64,000 bases of DNA from NCBI RefSeq assembly GCF_015057245.1, contig NZ_SVET01000006.1, positions 1 to 64,000 of the forward strand, in the 5' to 3' direction. Shown in pieces: positions 27,457 through 36,837 of the stretch; positions within the stretch are counted from its first letter, which is position 1; each line of letters starts with the position of its first letter. The translations under genes were made by a program, and so were the position numbers. This DNA comes from Pseudobutyrivibrio ruminis. GTDB taxonomy: Bacteria; Bacillota; Clostridia; Lachnospirales; Lachnospiraceae. Under the pieces are notes generated by a model, which was given only the letters and a program-made list of their open reading frames with translations, was not told the origin of the DNA and searched no databases.

Positions 27457-27921
27457 ATGTTAGAAGAAGCACTTACAGAGGTTTACACCAAGTTTAAAGT
27501 TCACTTTTACCAGGAGATGTTCAAAAAGCTTCATTCCAGAGAAACATCACTTACAATCGTAGAGCTTTTTTGCGTAGAGATTATCTATGTACTTAGAAAT
27601 CCAACTGTAAAAGAGTTCGCAGAATTTATTGGTATTTCTTCACCAAATGCTGCATATAAGATTGCTTGCTTAATTGATAAGGGGTACATTGAAAAGGTTC
27701 AGTCTGAAAAGGATAGAAGAGAGTTCCATCTTCATGTTACAGACAAATACCTTGAGTATTTAAATCTCTCAGAAGGCTATGTTAAGACAGTAGCTGAAAG
27801 AGCAGAAGAGCGTTTCACAGAAGAACGTATTGAAACATTAAATGATATACTTAACGATATGTCAGATTTCCTTATGAAGGAAGTAGATATTCCAAAGTAT
27901 CGTAGAAGTGAAGAAGAATAA
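27457..27921 (+). CDS. MarR-type regulator, probable FabT-like control of fatty-acid genes
   Basis: 154 residues. A winged helix lies at about 45-105 (VKEFAEFIGISSPNAAYKIACLIDKGYIEKV then SEKDRREFHLHVT), flanked by helices for dimer formation. It begins 53 bp after fabZ with AGGAG. Regulators of this type next to fab genes (FabT in streptococci) repress fab operons in response to acyl-ACP. Unlike FabT it lies at the 3' end of the operon. The role is inferred from position and family. Confidence 0.8.
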   Translation: MLEEALTEVYTKFKVHFYQEMFKKLHSRETSLTIVELFCVEIIYVLRNPTVKEFAEFIGISSPNAAYKIACLIDKGYIEKVQSEKDRREFHLHVTDKYLEYLNLSEGYVKTVAERAEERFTEERIETLNDILNDMSDFLMKEVDIPKYRRSEEE

Positions 27922-27936
27922 TATAAAATAACAGGT

Positions 27937-27964
27937 CCTTGGCGAAAGCCAAGGGCTTTTTTTG
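27937..27964 (+). terminator. Terminator of fab operon
   Basis: CCTTGGC, GAAA tetraloop, GCCAAGG, then GCTTTTTTTG, 15 bp after the regulator stop. Confidence 0.93.
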
Positions 27965-28219
27965 TGCAAAAAAATGTGCACAGTTGCCTGACCTGTGTTT
28001 TGTATGATATGTAGAATCGTTTGATTAACTTTGATTGCGAATTATCAAAAGTAATCATTTTTTAATTAATAAGCAGTGCATAAATCTGTATTTTTGTGAT
28101 TAAGTTACTGATTATTTTGTTAAAAAGCCCGTAAATATGGGCTTTTGACGTATTTGCTGAAATTGAATAATTTATTTTAATTAAGTTTCACAAAAATAAA
28201 TAAATGGGCTCTAAATCTA
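27965..28219. other. AT-rich intergenic region without a visible gene
   Basis: About 255 bp of AT-rich sequence separate the fab terminator from the ROK-gene promoter. The only clear element is a hairpin AAAAGCCC/GGGCTTTT at 28123-28146. On the minus strand it is followed by one more T and could act as a weak terminator. No convincing open reading frame was found. Confidence 0.6.
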
Positions 28220-28274
28220 TTGACCTAATTATGAAACAGCGTTAATGTGTTAACAGTGTTAAGTGATTAACACT
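28220..28274 (+). promoter_or_regulatory. ROK gene promoter with operator
   Basis: TTGACC (28220-28225) and TTAATG (28242-28247) form a likely promoter. AGTGTTAA-GTGA-TTAACACT (28255-28274) is a perfect 8-4-8 inverted repeat just downstream, and a further GTTAACA overlaps it on the left. This placement suits autorepression by the ROK protein. Confidence 0.65.
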
Positions 28275-28299
28275 TGAAAGCAATTGCGAGGTAATGTAA

Positions 28300-29517
28300 A
28301 TGAAAAAAGTCAAAGAAGTTGCAGGCAATAATACAAGCGATTTAACAGAAATGAATCGTTCTGCAATTGTACGAATCCTTCAGCAACGAGAGGTTTGTAC
28401 CAGAGCAGAGATTGCAAAGATGATGGGCCTTACACAGGCATCTATCACAAAGCTTGTAGCCTATCTGATAGATATGGGTATCGTATCAGAGGTTGGTATT
28501 GTGAAGGGAAATGGAAATAGGCGTTCCATTGGCCTTCGATTAAATGCCGAAAAGAATCTGGTAATTGGTGTTAAGTTCTCCAGACATGTATTTGCTATCG
28601 GAGTTTTCGATATATCCGGAAAGCTTTATACGCAAAGCGAAACAGAGTTCAGCTTGGATGAAAATACAGGTAAAGTTCTGACAGCTATGAAAGACCAGAT
28701 AAGAAAGCTTCTTGATGAATATGAAAATGTAGTAGCCATTGGTCTTGCACTTCCAGGTCCTTATCTTAGAAAAGAAGGACGTATTGCAATGGTCACAAGA
28801 ATGCCAAGCTGGCACAATATCAATTTCATTGATGAGTTCAAAAATGAATTTGATAAGCCTGTGTTTATTGAACAGGATGCTAATGCTGGAGCACTGGCAG
28901 AGTGGTGGTTTGGTGATCATGGAAGACCACTTAGCTCACTGACTTATTTCTTGGTTGGTGAAGGTGTTGGATCAGGAATAGTTGATCACGACAGACTTTT
29001 GCTTGGATATCGGGGGATTGCCAGCGAGGTTGGTCATATCAGCATCGACTTTAATGGAAGTACTTGTGAGTGTGGTAATAAAGGATGCTTAGAGCTTTAT
29101 TGTTCTACAATGGCACTTTTGAAAAAAGCTGAAAAGGAATTGCCAGAGCTGTTTAAAGAAAAATATGAGAACAGATCAGAGGCTGTTGCAAGAATCGTTG
29201 AAGCAGCTAGAAAGGGCAATGAAAAGGCTATTAGGGTTTTACAAGAAATTGCAACATACATTGGATACGGATGCGTAACTTTGATAAATGCATACGATCC
29301 AGAAATTATAGTTATTGGGGATAGCGTATCGCAAGGGGATGAATTCCTTTTACCAACAATCAAAAAGATTGTAGAGGAAAGAACAATTCCAGAAGTAAGT
29401 AGCAAAGTGAGAATAGAGATTTCTAGATTAAAAGTTGATCCTACTCTTTATGGTGCGGCAGCAATTGCTACTGACAGGGTTCTGAGAAAACCAAGCGAGT
29501 ATTTGGCTTCAAATTAG
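28300..29517 (+). CDS. ROK-family transcriptional regulator
   Basis: 405 residues. An N-terminal winged helix (REVCTRAEIAKMMGLTQASITKLVAYLIDMGIV) is joined to a ROK sugar-kinase-like domain. The ROK zinc motif CECGNKGCLELYCS is intact, as is the EQDANAGALAEWWFG stretch. XylR/NagC-type members bind sugars and repress sugar genes. It stands directly upstream of the monosaccharide transporter genes and probably controls them and itself through the TTAACAC repeat. Confidence 0.9.
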   Translation: MKKVKEVAGNNTSDLTEMNRSAIVRILQQREVCTRAEIAKMMGLTQASITKLVAYLIDMGIVSEVGIVKGNGNRRSIGLRLNAEKNLVIGVKFSRHVFAIGVFDISGKLYTQSETEFSLDENTGKVLTAMKDQIRKLLDEYENVVAIGLALPGPYLRKEGRIAMVTRMPSWHNINFIDEFKNEFDKPVFIEQDANAGALAEWWFGDHGRPLSSLTYFLVGEGVGSGIVDHDRLLLGYRGIASEVGHISIDFNGSTCECGNKGCLELYCSTMALLKKAEKELPELFKEKYENRSEAVARIVEAARKGNEKAIRVLQEIATYIGYGCVTLINAYDPEIIVIGDSVSQGDEFLLPTIKKIVEERTIPEVSSKVRIEISRLKVDPTLYGAAAIATDRVLRKPSEYLASN

Positions 29518-29544
29518 GCATCAAAATAGGGAGGTATTTGATAT

Positions 29545-31080
29545 ATGGAAAGCAATTCTTTTATCCTTCAAATGCAAGGGATTACAAAAGAATTTCCAGG
29601 TGTAAAAGCACTTGATGATGTAAACCTCTCAGTGAAAGAAGGCACAATTCATGCAATCTGCGGTGAGAATGGTGCTGGAAAATCTACACTGATGAAGGTT
29701 TTATCGGGGGTTTATCCTTATGGCACATATGATGGCGACATCGTTTACATGGGCCAAGTGATGAAATTCAAAAACATCAAGGAATCAGAAAGCGCTGGAA
29801 TAGCAATTATTCACCAGGAGCTGACAATGATTCCAGAATTGTCCATTACAGAAAACATCTTTATGGGAAATGAAATCATAAAGAAGGGCATGATTGATTG
29901 GGCAGAAGAAAAAAGAAGAACCTATGAGATTCTTAAAAAAGTAGGTCTTTCAATTAATCCAGATGTGCTAATCAAACACTTAGGTGTTGGTCAGCAGCAG
30001 CTTGTTGAAATTGCAAAAGCACTTTCAAAGAATGTAAAGCTTCTAATTTTGGATGAGCCAACATCAGCATTGAATGAGGCTGATTCAGAAAACTTACTAA
30101 ACCTTATGATTGACCTTAAGAATAAGGGCATCACATGTATCATGATTTCTCACAAGTTGAACGAAATCGCTGCAGTATCAGATGCTGTTACAGTTATTCG
30201 AGATGGTCACACCGTAGAAAGCTACGACGTTGAAGCAGGTAAGGTTGATGAAGATAAAATCATCAAAGCCATGGTTGGTCGTTCGATTGAGAATAGATAT
30301 CCAGAGCACGAACCAAATATTGGAGAAGTTATCTTCGAAGTAAAGGATTGGTGTGTTGAGGATCCAGATGTTGAAGGCAGAATGGTTTGCAAGAATGCAA
30401 GCTTCAATGTAAGAGCCGGTGAAATCGTTGGATTCGCAGGACTTATGGGTGCCGGTAGAACAGAGCTTATGCGCTCACTATTCGGTAGAAATTATGGAAT
30501 ATACAGAGGCGGTTCAATCAAAATCAAAGGTCGTGAGGTAAAGCTCACATCCGTTGAATCAGCAATAAAGAATGGACTTGCTTATGTTCCAGAGGATAGA
30601 AAGAATTTAGGTTTAAATCTTTTGGATTCAATCAGAAAGACAGTTGTTGCAGCTGATTTGGACAAAATCACAAAGCATGGTCTTCTTGATATAAATGATG
30701 AAAAGAAAGCAGCAGAAGAGTATCGTAATTCTCTTAAAATCAAGACATCAAATGTAGATGCTGGAGTAACAACACTTTCAGGTGGTAATCAGCAAAAGGT
30801 TGTTTTATCAAAGTGGATGTTTACAGAACCAGATATTTTGATCCTTGATGAACCTACAAGAGGTATTGATGTAGGTGCTAAATATGAAATTTACAAATTG
30901 ATTCATCAGCTTGCAGATGATGGTAAGGCAGTAATCCTGGTGTCATCTGAATTGCCAGAGCTTCTTGGAATGGCAGATAGAATTTACACAATCTTCGAGG
31001 GAACTATCACAGGCGAACTTGAGAGTGCTGAAGCTAACCAGGAAGGCTTAATGAAGAGGATGACAATTACTTCAAACTAG
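29545..31080 (+). CDS. mmsA: Multiple-monosaccharide ABC transporter ATPase (GguA/MmsA type)
   Basis: 511 residues with two ABC domains. The first has Walker A GENGAGKSTLMK and Walker B LLILDEPTSAL; the second has a degenerate Walker A (GLMGAGRTELMR) but intact LSGGNQQKVVLSKW and ILILDEPTRGIDVG. This is typical of the RbsA/XylG/GguA class. The permease and binding protein that follow match the GguB/ChvE subgroup best, which carries arabinose, xylose, glucose, galactose or fucose in other bacteria. Confidence 0.9.
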   Translation: MESNSFILQMQGITKEFPGVKALDDVNLSVKEGTIHAICGENGAGKSTLMKVLSGVYPYGTYDGDIVYMGQVMKFKNIKESESAGIAIIHQELTMIPELSITENIFMGNEIIKKGMIDWAEEKRRTYEILKKVGLSINPDVLIKHLGVGQQQLVEIAKALSKNVKLLILDEPTSALNEADSENLLNLMIDLKNKGITCIMISHKLNEIAAVSDAVTVIRDGHTVESYDVEAGKVDEDKIIKAMVGRSIENRYPEHEPNIGEVIFEVKDWCVEDPDVEGRMVCKNASFNVRAGEIVGFAGLMGAGRTELMRSLFGRNYGIYRGGSIKIKGREVKLTSVESAIKNGLAYVPEDRKNLGLNLLDSIRKTVVAADLDKITKHGLLDINDEKKAAEEYRNSLKIKTSNVDAGVTTLSGGNQQKVVLSKWMFTEPDILILDEPTRGIDVGAKYEIYKLIHQLADDGKAVILVSSELPELLGMADRIYTIFEGTITGELESAEANQEGLMKRMTITSN

Positions 31081-31112
31081 TATATGGGAATTATGAAAGG
31101 ATGGAATAAATT

Positions 31113-32333
31113 ATGAAATACTTAAAACAGGTATTAGGCCAGGATTTGCGCCAATACACAATGGTTGTTGCGTTAGCTGCTTTGATTATTATTTTCAACA
31201 TTATTTCTGGTGGAAGAATGCTTACTTCTTCAAACTTCCAGAACTTGATTTCAGGTAATGCATACGTACTTATTTTAGCTCTCGGTATGTTGATGGTTAT
31301 CGTTATTGGTCAGATTGATTTGTCAGTCGGTTCTGTAGCTGGTTTCGCAGGAATGGTTATGGCACTTGTTGCAAAGAACTATAACGTTCCTTGGTGGGCA
31401 GCGGTTCTTATCGCAATTGCGATAGGAATTTTAGCCGGTGCATGGCACGGTTTCTTCCTTGCACAGCTTGGTATTCCAGGATTCATCACAACACTTGGTG
31501 GCATGATGATTTTCCGTGGTGGTGTTATTTGGATTTCTCACTCAATTTCAGTTCCTGCTCCAGAGCAGTTAAAGTGGTTTGGTGCTGGATACTTACCTGA
31601 ATGGGGACCTGCATTTACAGGCATGAACAACTCAACACTTTTACTTGGAATTATTGGAATTGTTTGCTACGTAGTAGCTCAGCTTAGAAAGTATAAGCAC
31701 TCAGGTGATGGCAATGGCACAAAGGATCCACTTTGGGCTGTAATCGTAAGAATTGCTCTTATGACATTACTCATTGGTTACTTTACATGGTTATTTGGTT
31801 CAGGACGTGTTGGTACATCATTCCCTGTTCCAGGACTTATCTTATTATTACTTACAATCGTTTATCACATCATTACACAGCGTACAAAGTTTGGTCGTCA
31901 CGTATATGCGGTAGGTGGTAACAAGGCAGCAGCTGCCCTTTCAGGTGTAAATGTTAAAAAGACATATTTCCTTACAATGGTAAACATGTCACTTTTAGCA
32001 TCAATCGCAGGTATTCTTTTTGTAGGTCGTTCAACAGCAGCTGGTCCTGCTGATGGAACATCATGGGAAATGGATGCAATCGCATCAGTATTCATCGGTG
32101 GTGCTGCAGTATCAGGTGGTGTTGGTACAATTCTTGCAACAATCGTCGGTGGTCTTGTAATGGCAGTTCTTAACAACGGTCTTATGCTTATGGGTGTTGG
32201 TGCCGACAAGACACAGGTTATCAAGGGCTTCGTTCTTTTAGCTGCTGTAGCATTTGATGTTTACAACAAGAAGAGCGGCAAGAGCTCAATCATTGGCAGA
32301 GTATTTGGGGGAAATAAAAAAGCTGCCAACTAA
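31113..32333 (+). CDS. mmsB: Multiple-monosaccharide ABC transporter permease (GguB/MmsB type)
   Basis: 406 residues with about ten membrane segments, longer than RbsC (about 320) and matching the GguB/XylH size. The signature LGMLMVIVIGQIDLSVGSVAGFAGM and the later GRHVYAVGGNKAAAALSGVNVKK are well kept. It forms the channel for the sugar bound by the ChvE-like lipoprotein encoded next. Confidence 0.9.
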   Translation: MKYLKQVLGQDLRQYTMVVALAALIIIFNIISGGRMLTSSNFQNLISGNAYVLILALGMLMVIVIGQIDLSVGSVAGFAGMVMALVAKNYNVPWWAAVLIAIAIGILAGAWHGFFLAQLGIPGFITTLGGMMIFRGGVIWISHSISVPAPEQLKWFGAGYLPEWGPAFTGMNNSTLLLGIIGIVCYVVAQLRKYKHSGDGNGTKDPLWAVIVRIALMTLLIGYFTWLFGSGRVGTSFPVPGLILLLLTIVYHIITQRTKFGRHVYAVGGNKAAAALSGVNVKKTYFLTMVNMSLLASIAGILFVGRSTAAGPADGTSWEMDAIASVFIGGAAVSGGVGTILATIVGGLVMAVLNNGLMLMGVGADKTQVIKGFVLLAAVAFDVYNKKSGKSSIIGRVFGGNKKAAN

Positions 32334-32339
32334 TTTAAG

Positions 32340-32373
32340 AAGGCTTGCCTGCAGTAATAAACTGCTGGGCCTT
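32340..32373 (+). promoter_or_regulatory. Intercistronic hairpin before the binding-protein gene
   Basis: AAGGC (32340-32344) pairs with GCCTT (32369-32373) and GCAGT (32351-32355) with ACTGC (32361-32365) around an AATAA loop. No T-run follows. It may act as an mRNA processing or stabilising element giving more binding protein than permease. Confidence 0.5.
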
Positions 32374-32417
32374 ACATATTAAGTGCACAATATGTGATTA
32401 TTTAAGGAGGATGGAAA

Positions 32418-33563
32418 ATGAAAAAAAGAACATTATTGTCAATGGCAATGGTGGCAACTATGACAGTTGCAACATTCGCAGGCTGTGGGGGAAGTAGAGA
32501 GGGAACTACAGAAGAAGCAGCAACAACAGAAACAGAGGCAACAACAGAAGAGGCTTCAGCTGATACAGCTGCAACAGATATGCCTGGTTTCGAAGAGGGA
32601 GCAACAATTGGTATCTCACTTCCATGGCTTGGAACTCAGAACTGGAAAGAAGCTGAGGAAATGTTTACAACACAGCTTGAAGAAGCAGGTTACACTCCAC
32701 TTGTACAGGCTGCAGACAATAAGGTTACTCAGCAGCAACAGCAGATTGAGTCTATGATTGAAAATGGTGCAAAGGTTATCGTTGTAGGTCCTGTAGATGG
32801 TTCTCAGCTTGGTTCAGTACTTGAGCAGGCTAAGGAAGCTGGCGTATACGTAATCGGATACGATCGTCTTCTTGAGAACACAACAGGTGTTGATGGTGTA
32901 GTTCAGTTCGGTTCTGTAAAGACTGGTGAGCTTCAGGCTCAGGCTCTTTTACAGGGTCTTGAGGAGCAGAAGGGTGAGGCTCCTTACAACATCGAGCTTT
33001 TCGGTGGTGGTCCTGCTGATCCTAACGCACCAAACTTCTTCAAGGGTGCTATGTCAGTACTTCAGCCAAAGATTGATGATGGAACACTTGTAGTTGTATC
33101 TGGTCAGACAGACTTTACACAGTGTGCAACAGTTGATTGGGACAATGCTAAGGCACAGTCAAGAATGGATTCACTTCTTTCAGGATTCTATTCAGACAAG
33201 GAAATCGATGGTGTTCTTTGCCCTAACGATGGTATTGCAAGAGCATGTATCACATCATGTGAGAACGCTGGTCAGGATATCCCAGTAGTATCTGGTCTTG
33301 ATGCTGAGAATGAGTCAGTTGAGTGGGTATGGCAGGGACGTCAGTACTCTACAGTTGCTAAGCCAACAGAAGACCTTGTTGCTAAGACAATCGAAATCAT
33401 CGATTCACTTCAGGCTGGTAACGGTATGCCTGCTACAGAAGTAACAGCAGACAACGGTGTAATCGAAGTTCCAGTATATGAGCTTCCACCAGTAGTAGTT
33501 ACAAAGGACAACGAGAAGGAAGTATTTGCAAATGATCCTTCACGTTTAGAGTTATTAAAGTAA
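32418..33563 (+). CDS. chvE: Multiple-monosaccharide binding lipoprotein (ChvE type)
   Basis: 381 residues. Lipobox FAGC with Cys23, a Thr/Glu-rich linker (about 27-57), then a type I periplasmic-binding fold. The stretch LFGGGPADPNAPNFFKGAMSVLQPKIDDGTLVV and the C-terminal PPVVVTKDNEKEV are like ChvE. It captures free aldoses outside the cell for the GguAB-like transporter. AAGGAGG precedes the ATG. Confidence 0.9.
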   Translation: MKKRTLLSMAMVATMTVATFAGCGGSREGTTEEAATTETEATTEEASADTAATDMPGFEEGATIGISLPWLGTQNWKEAEEMFTTQLEEAGYTPLVQAADNKVTQQQQQIESMIENGAKVIVVGPVDGSQLGSVLEQAKEAGVYVIGYDRLLENTTGVDGVVQFGSVKTGELQAQALLQGLEEQKGEAPYNIELFGGGPADPNAPNFFKGAMSVLQPKIDDGTLVVVSGQTDFTQCATVDWDNAKAQSRMDSLLSGFYSDKEIDGVLCPNDGIARACITSCENAGQDIPVVSGLDAENESVEWVWQGRQYSTVAKPTEDLVAKTIEIIDSLQAGNGMPATEVTADNGVIEVPVYELPPVVVTKDNEKEVFANDPSRLELLK

Positions 33564-33638
33564 TTTCTTCTTCATATTCTTTTTTTGATAATATGTTTAA
33601 AGTATAATTAACTCAGAGATTGTATTTTAAACACTTAT

Positions 33639-33666
33639 AGGGCAGTGACAATCCACTGCCCTTATT
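33639..33666 (+). terminator. Hairpin between chvE and fructokinase genes
   Basis: AGGGCAGTG/CACTGCCCT, a perfect 9-bp stem with a 6-nt loop, followed by TATT. The weak T-run suggests partial termination, leaving some read-through into the kinase gene. Confidence 0.55.
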
Positions 33667-33691
33667 AAATGATATTTTAGGAGGTAGTGTT

Positions 33692-34672
33692 GTGGAAAAG
33701 AAAATTGACGTTGTGGCATTGGGAGAACTCCTTATAGATATGACTAACAACGGAGTATCAGAAAATAATAATGACTTGTTTGAGGCAAATCCAGGAGGAG
33801 CACCATGTAATGTACTTGCTATGCTTAAAAGATTTGGCCACGAAGTTAATTTTATTGGTAAGGTAGGAGATGACATTTTTGGTAGAAAGCTGAAAGCTAC
33901 ACTTGAGGAAGTTGGCATTGGTACAGAGAATCTTTTAATGGATAAGGATGTTCGTACTACACTTGCTTTTGTAGAGACTTTCCCAGATGGAGATAGAGAT
34001 TTCTCATTCTACAGAAATCCAGGAGCAGATATGATGCTCAGAAAGGATGAGGTAGACACAGAGCTAATCAAAAATACAAAGGTTTTCCATTTTGGAACAC
34101 TTTCTATGACTCATGAATTGCCAAGAGAGGCTACAATTTTTGCTCTTGAAGAGGCTAAGAAAAATGGTGCTATCATCACATTTGATCCAAACCTAAGAGA
34201 ACCCCTTTGGAACAGCTTGGATGAGGCAAAAGAGCAGATTTTATGTGGCATGAAATACGCTGATTATCTTAAAATATCAGATAATGAAATCCAGTGGCTT
34301 ACTGGAGAACAGGATTATACAGCAGGTGTGCACAAAATCAGAGAGCAGTTCAATATCCCGCTTATAACTGTTTCTTTGGGCAAGGAAGGAAGCCGTGCAT
34401 ACTATCAGCCAGAGGGCAAGGATGAAATAATCGTAGAGGTGGATTCATTCTTATCACCAGAAACAATCGAAACAACTGGTGCAGGTGATACATTCTGCGG
34501 ATGTATAATTCACTATTTATTGGAGTATGGTATATACGAATTAGATGAAAATAAATTAAAGGAAATGCTTACAGTTGCAAACGCTGCAGCATCTCTGATT
34601 ACAAGAGTTAAAGGCGCACTTAGGGTAATGCCATCATTAGATAAGGTTAATGAATTGGCTAAATCAAGGTGA
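33692..34672 (+). CDS. scrK: PfkB-family fructokinase
   Basis: 326 residues. N-terminal VALGELLIDMT, NPGGAPCNVLAMLKRFG, and the catalytic anion hole TTGAGDTFCGCII near the C-terminus. It best matches fructokinases, which make fructose 6-phosphate. The start is GTG at 33692, set by GGAGG 7 nt upstream. The HAD gene begins 4 bp after its stop, and an AGE-family isomerase follows, suggesting a short hexose pathway. Confidence 0.85.
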   Translation: MEKKIDVVALGELLIDMTNNGVSENNNDLFEANPGGAPCNVLAMLKRFGHEVNFIGKVGDDIFGRKLKATLEEVGIGTENLLMDKDVRTTLAFVETFPDGDRDFSFYRNPGADMMLRKDEVDTELIKNTKVFHFGTLSMTHELPREATIFALEEAKKNGAIITFDPNLREPLWNSLDEAKEQILCGMKYADYLKISDNEIQWLTGEQDYTAGVHKIREQFNIPLITVSLGKEGSRAYYQPEGKDEIIVEVDSFLSPETIETTGAGDTFCGCIIHYLLEYGIYELDENKLKEMLTVANAAASLITRVKGALRVMPSLDKVNELAKSR

Positions 34673-34676
34673 GATA

Positions 34677-35480
34677 ATGACTTATAAAATTGTGTTCTGT
34701 GATGTGGATGGAACATTGCTTAATAAAGAACATAGATTATTGGATAGTACCTTAAGGTCCATAAAAGCTTTACAGGAAAAAAATCTGCCATTTGTAATTG
34801 TTACTGCTAGGGGACCTTCTGGTATTTATCCAATATTTAAAAGATACAAGTTTGTGTGTCCTATGGTTTGTTTTAGTGGAGGGCTAATCATTGATTACAA
34901 TGGCCAGGTATTATACTCAAATGGATTCACAAAGGGCACAGCAAAAAAGCTTATTAACTTCATAGAAAAAGAGAATCTTGACTGTACATGGAATATCTAT
35001 TCTATGGACAATTGGATCGTCAAAGACCGTGCTGACGAAAGGGTGGCAAGGGAAGAATCTATAGTTGAGGCACAGGCATCAGAAGGCAATGTGGATAGCT
35101 TGTCTGAAGGTGCAGAAATAGGAAAAATACTATGCATGTGCAACCCCGCTCACACTATAGAAATTGAAAATAGACTAAAAAAAGAATTTCCATGCCTATC
35201 AATAGTTCGTTCGTCAGATATTCTTATTGAAATTATGAATAAAAACATTTCTAAGGGAGAAAGTATTGAATTTCTCTGCAAGAAATGGGATATTGATATT
35301 AAGGAAACGGTGGCATTCGGAGATCATTATAATGACCTTGAAATGCTTGAAACGGTGGGGAAACCTTTCTTGATGGAGAATGCACCACAGGAGCTAAAAG
35401 AACGAATCGGAAATGTTACTTTTAGCAATGATGCTGATGGGATATATCATGGTTTGAAGCAAATAGGACTAGTTGATTAA
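34677..35480 (+). CDS. HAD-superfamily Cof-type sugar phosphatase
   Basis: About 267 residues. Motif I is FCDVDGTLLNKEH with the two catalytic Asp, the C2-type cap lies in the middle, and motif IV is AFGDHYNDLEMLETVG. Cof-type enzymes remove phosphate from sugar phosphates or FMN. The ATG at 34677 is chosen because AAGGTGAG sits just upstream; a longer start at 34650 overlaps the kinase gene. Its exact substrate is unknown; it may prevent sugar-phosphate build-up. Confidence 0.85.
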   Translation: MTYKIVFCDVDGTLLNKEHRLLDSTLRSIKALQEKNLPFVIVTARGPSGIYPIFKRYKFVCPMVCFSGGLIIDYNGQVLYSNGFTKGTAKKLINFIEKENLDCTWNIYSMDNWIVKDRADERVAREESIVEAQASEGNVDSLSEGAEIGKILCMCNPAHTIEIENRLKKEFPCLSIVRSSDILIEIMNKNISKGESIEFLCKKWDIDIKETVAFGDHYNDLEMLETVGKPFLMENAPQELKERIGNVTFSNDADGIYHGLKQIGLVD

Positions 35481-35503
35481 TCGACTAGAAAGGGGGATTT
35501 TGC

Positions 35504-36742
35504 ATGGAACGATACGAACTTGATTCAGCTGAAAACAAAGCCTTTGTCAGAGAGATGAGGAATAGTCTGTTGTCATTTGGACACAGATTTCCTTCTCCTG
35601 GCGGAGGCTCTTATTATTTAGGAGATGATGGAACTCCTTGGAAGGACCGTCCAAGAGAAACCTGGATTACAAGTAGAATGTGCCATGTATATAGTTTGGG
35701 GGCTATGCTTGGCCACGAGGGAAGTGAAGCCCTTGCAGATGCGGCGTTAAAGGGATTGGCTGGTGAATTGCATGACGATGAACACGGTGGCTGGTATGCA
35801 GGACTGACTGTAGATGGAGAGGTGCTTCCAAACAAGCAGTGCTATGCCCACGGTTTTGTGATACTTGCAGCAAGCAGTGCACTTTTGGCAAAGCGACCGG
35901 GAGCAAAGGAACTTCTAGAGGATGCATTGGCTGTGTATGACAAATTCTTTTGGAATGAGGAATTGGGATTATCTGCAGATACCTGGAATACAGAGTTTAC
36001 AGTCTGCGATGATTACAGGGGTATCAATGCAAACATGCACACAGTAGAAGCATTTCTTGCAGCAGCTGATGCATTGAAAAATGAAAACTATCGCGTTCGC
36101 GCAGGCAGGATTATCAATCATGTTGTGAATTGGGCAAGGGAAAACAACTGGAGAATTCCAGAGCATTTTACAAGCGATTGGAAGCCTGATTTGCAGTGTA
36201 ATAAAGACAAACCAGATGACCAGTTCAAACCATATGGTGCCACACCAGGCCACGGAATTGAATGGGCTAGGCTTATCACGCAATGGGCAGTTTCTACATA
36301 CGGTAAATACGATAATGAAAATGCTAAGGACTATATCGTAATTGCGGAGAAGCTATATAACAGAGCTGTGGAGGATGGATGGAATGCAGACGGCGAACCA
36401 GGCATCTGCTACACCACCGATTGGGACGGAAAGCCTGTAGTTCATGATAGAATGCACTGGACTCTTGCAGAAGCAATAAATACATCTGCAGTTTTATACC
36501 GCGTCACAGGAAATGAAAAATACAAAGAAGATTACGCTGCTTTCATGGAATATTTGGATGAAAAGGTATACGACAAGGCCACAGGCTCTTGGTTCCATCA
36601 GCTCGATGAGCACAACAATGTAATCGGAACAGTCTGGCCTGGCAAGTCCGACATCTACCACGCTTTGCAAGCCACAATGATTCCATACAATGATTTGGTT
36701 GGCGTGTCCATTGCCAGTGCTGTAGCTAGAGGGAATAGTTAG
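35504..36742 (+). CDS. AGE-family aldose-ketose isomerase (mannose isomerase / YihS-like)
   Basis: 412 residues, (alpha/alpha)6 barrel. The stretches TWITSRMCHVYSLGAMLG, NKQCYAHGFVILAAS, EHFTSDWKPD and ATPGHGIEWARL match the YihS/mannose-isomerase branch, including the conserved catalytic His residues. Together with a fructokinase it would turn mannose into fructose and then fructose 6-phosphate. A sulfoquinovose role is less likely, since no aldolase or sulfoquinovosidase is nearby. Epimerase activity on GlcNAc or cellobiose is also possible. Confidence 0.8.
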   Translation: MERYELDSAENKAFVREMRNSLLSFGHRFPSPGGGSYYLGDDGTPWKDRPRETWITSRMCHVYSLGAMLGHEGSEALADAALKGLAGELHDDEHGGWYAGLTVDGEVLPNKQCYAHGFVILAASSALLAKRPGAKELLEDALAVYDKFFWNEELGLSADTWNTEFTVCDDYRGINANMHTVEAFLAAADALKNENYRVRAGRIINHVVNWARENNWRIPEHFTSDWKPDLQCNKDKPDDQFKPYGATPGHGIEWARLITQWAVSTYGKYDNENAKDYIVIAEKLYNRAVEDGWNADGEPGICYTTDWDGKPVVHDRMHWTLAEAINTSAVLYRVTGNEKYKEDYAAFMEYLDEKVYDKATGSWFHQLDEHNNVIGTVWPGKSDIYHALQATMIPYNDLVGVSIASAVARGNS

Positions 36743-36837
36743 AGGCTGCGGGTTGAGGTTGTGGCTGCGGCTATGGGCGATGGATATGGGCTATGGCTGT
36801 GGGTCATGGCTAAGATTGGGGATATTTGAATTGGCTG

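Noticed and set aside
32467..32757. Gln-rich plus-strand frame inside chvE
   Set aside because: It is a shifted reading of the Thr/Glu-rich linker of the ChvE-like lipoprotein, with an artificial poly-Gln composition.
33692..36742. Sulfoquinovose (sulfo-EMP) pathway
   Set aside because: The isomerase and kinase could fit, but no sulfofructose-phosphate aldolase, reductase or sulfoquinovosidase is present, and the kinase looks like an ordinary fructokinase.
36743..36837. Small gene in the G-rich stretch after the isomerase
   Set aside because: The repeated GGCTATGG-like words give no start codon with a ribosome site and no sensible protein; treated as low-complexity sequence.
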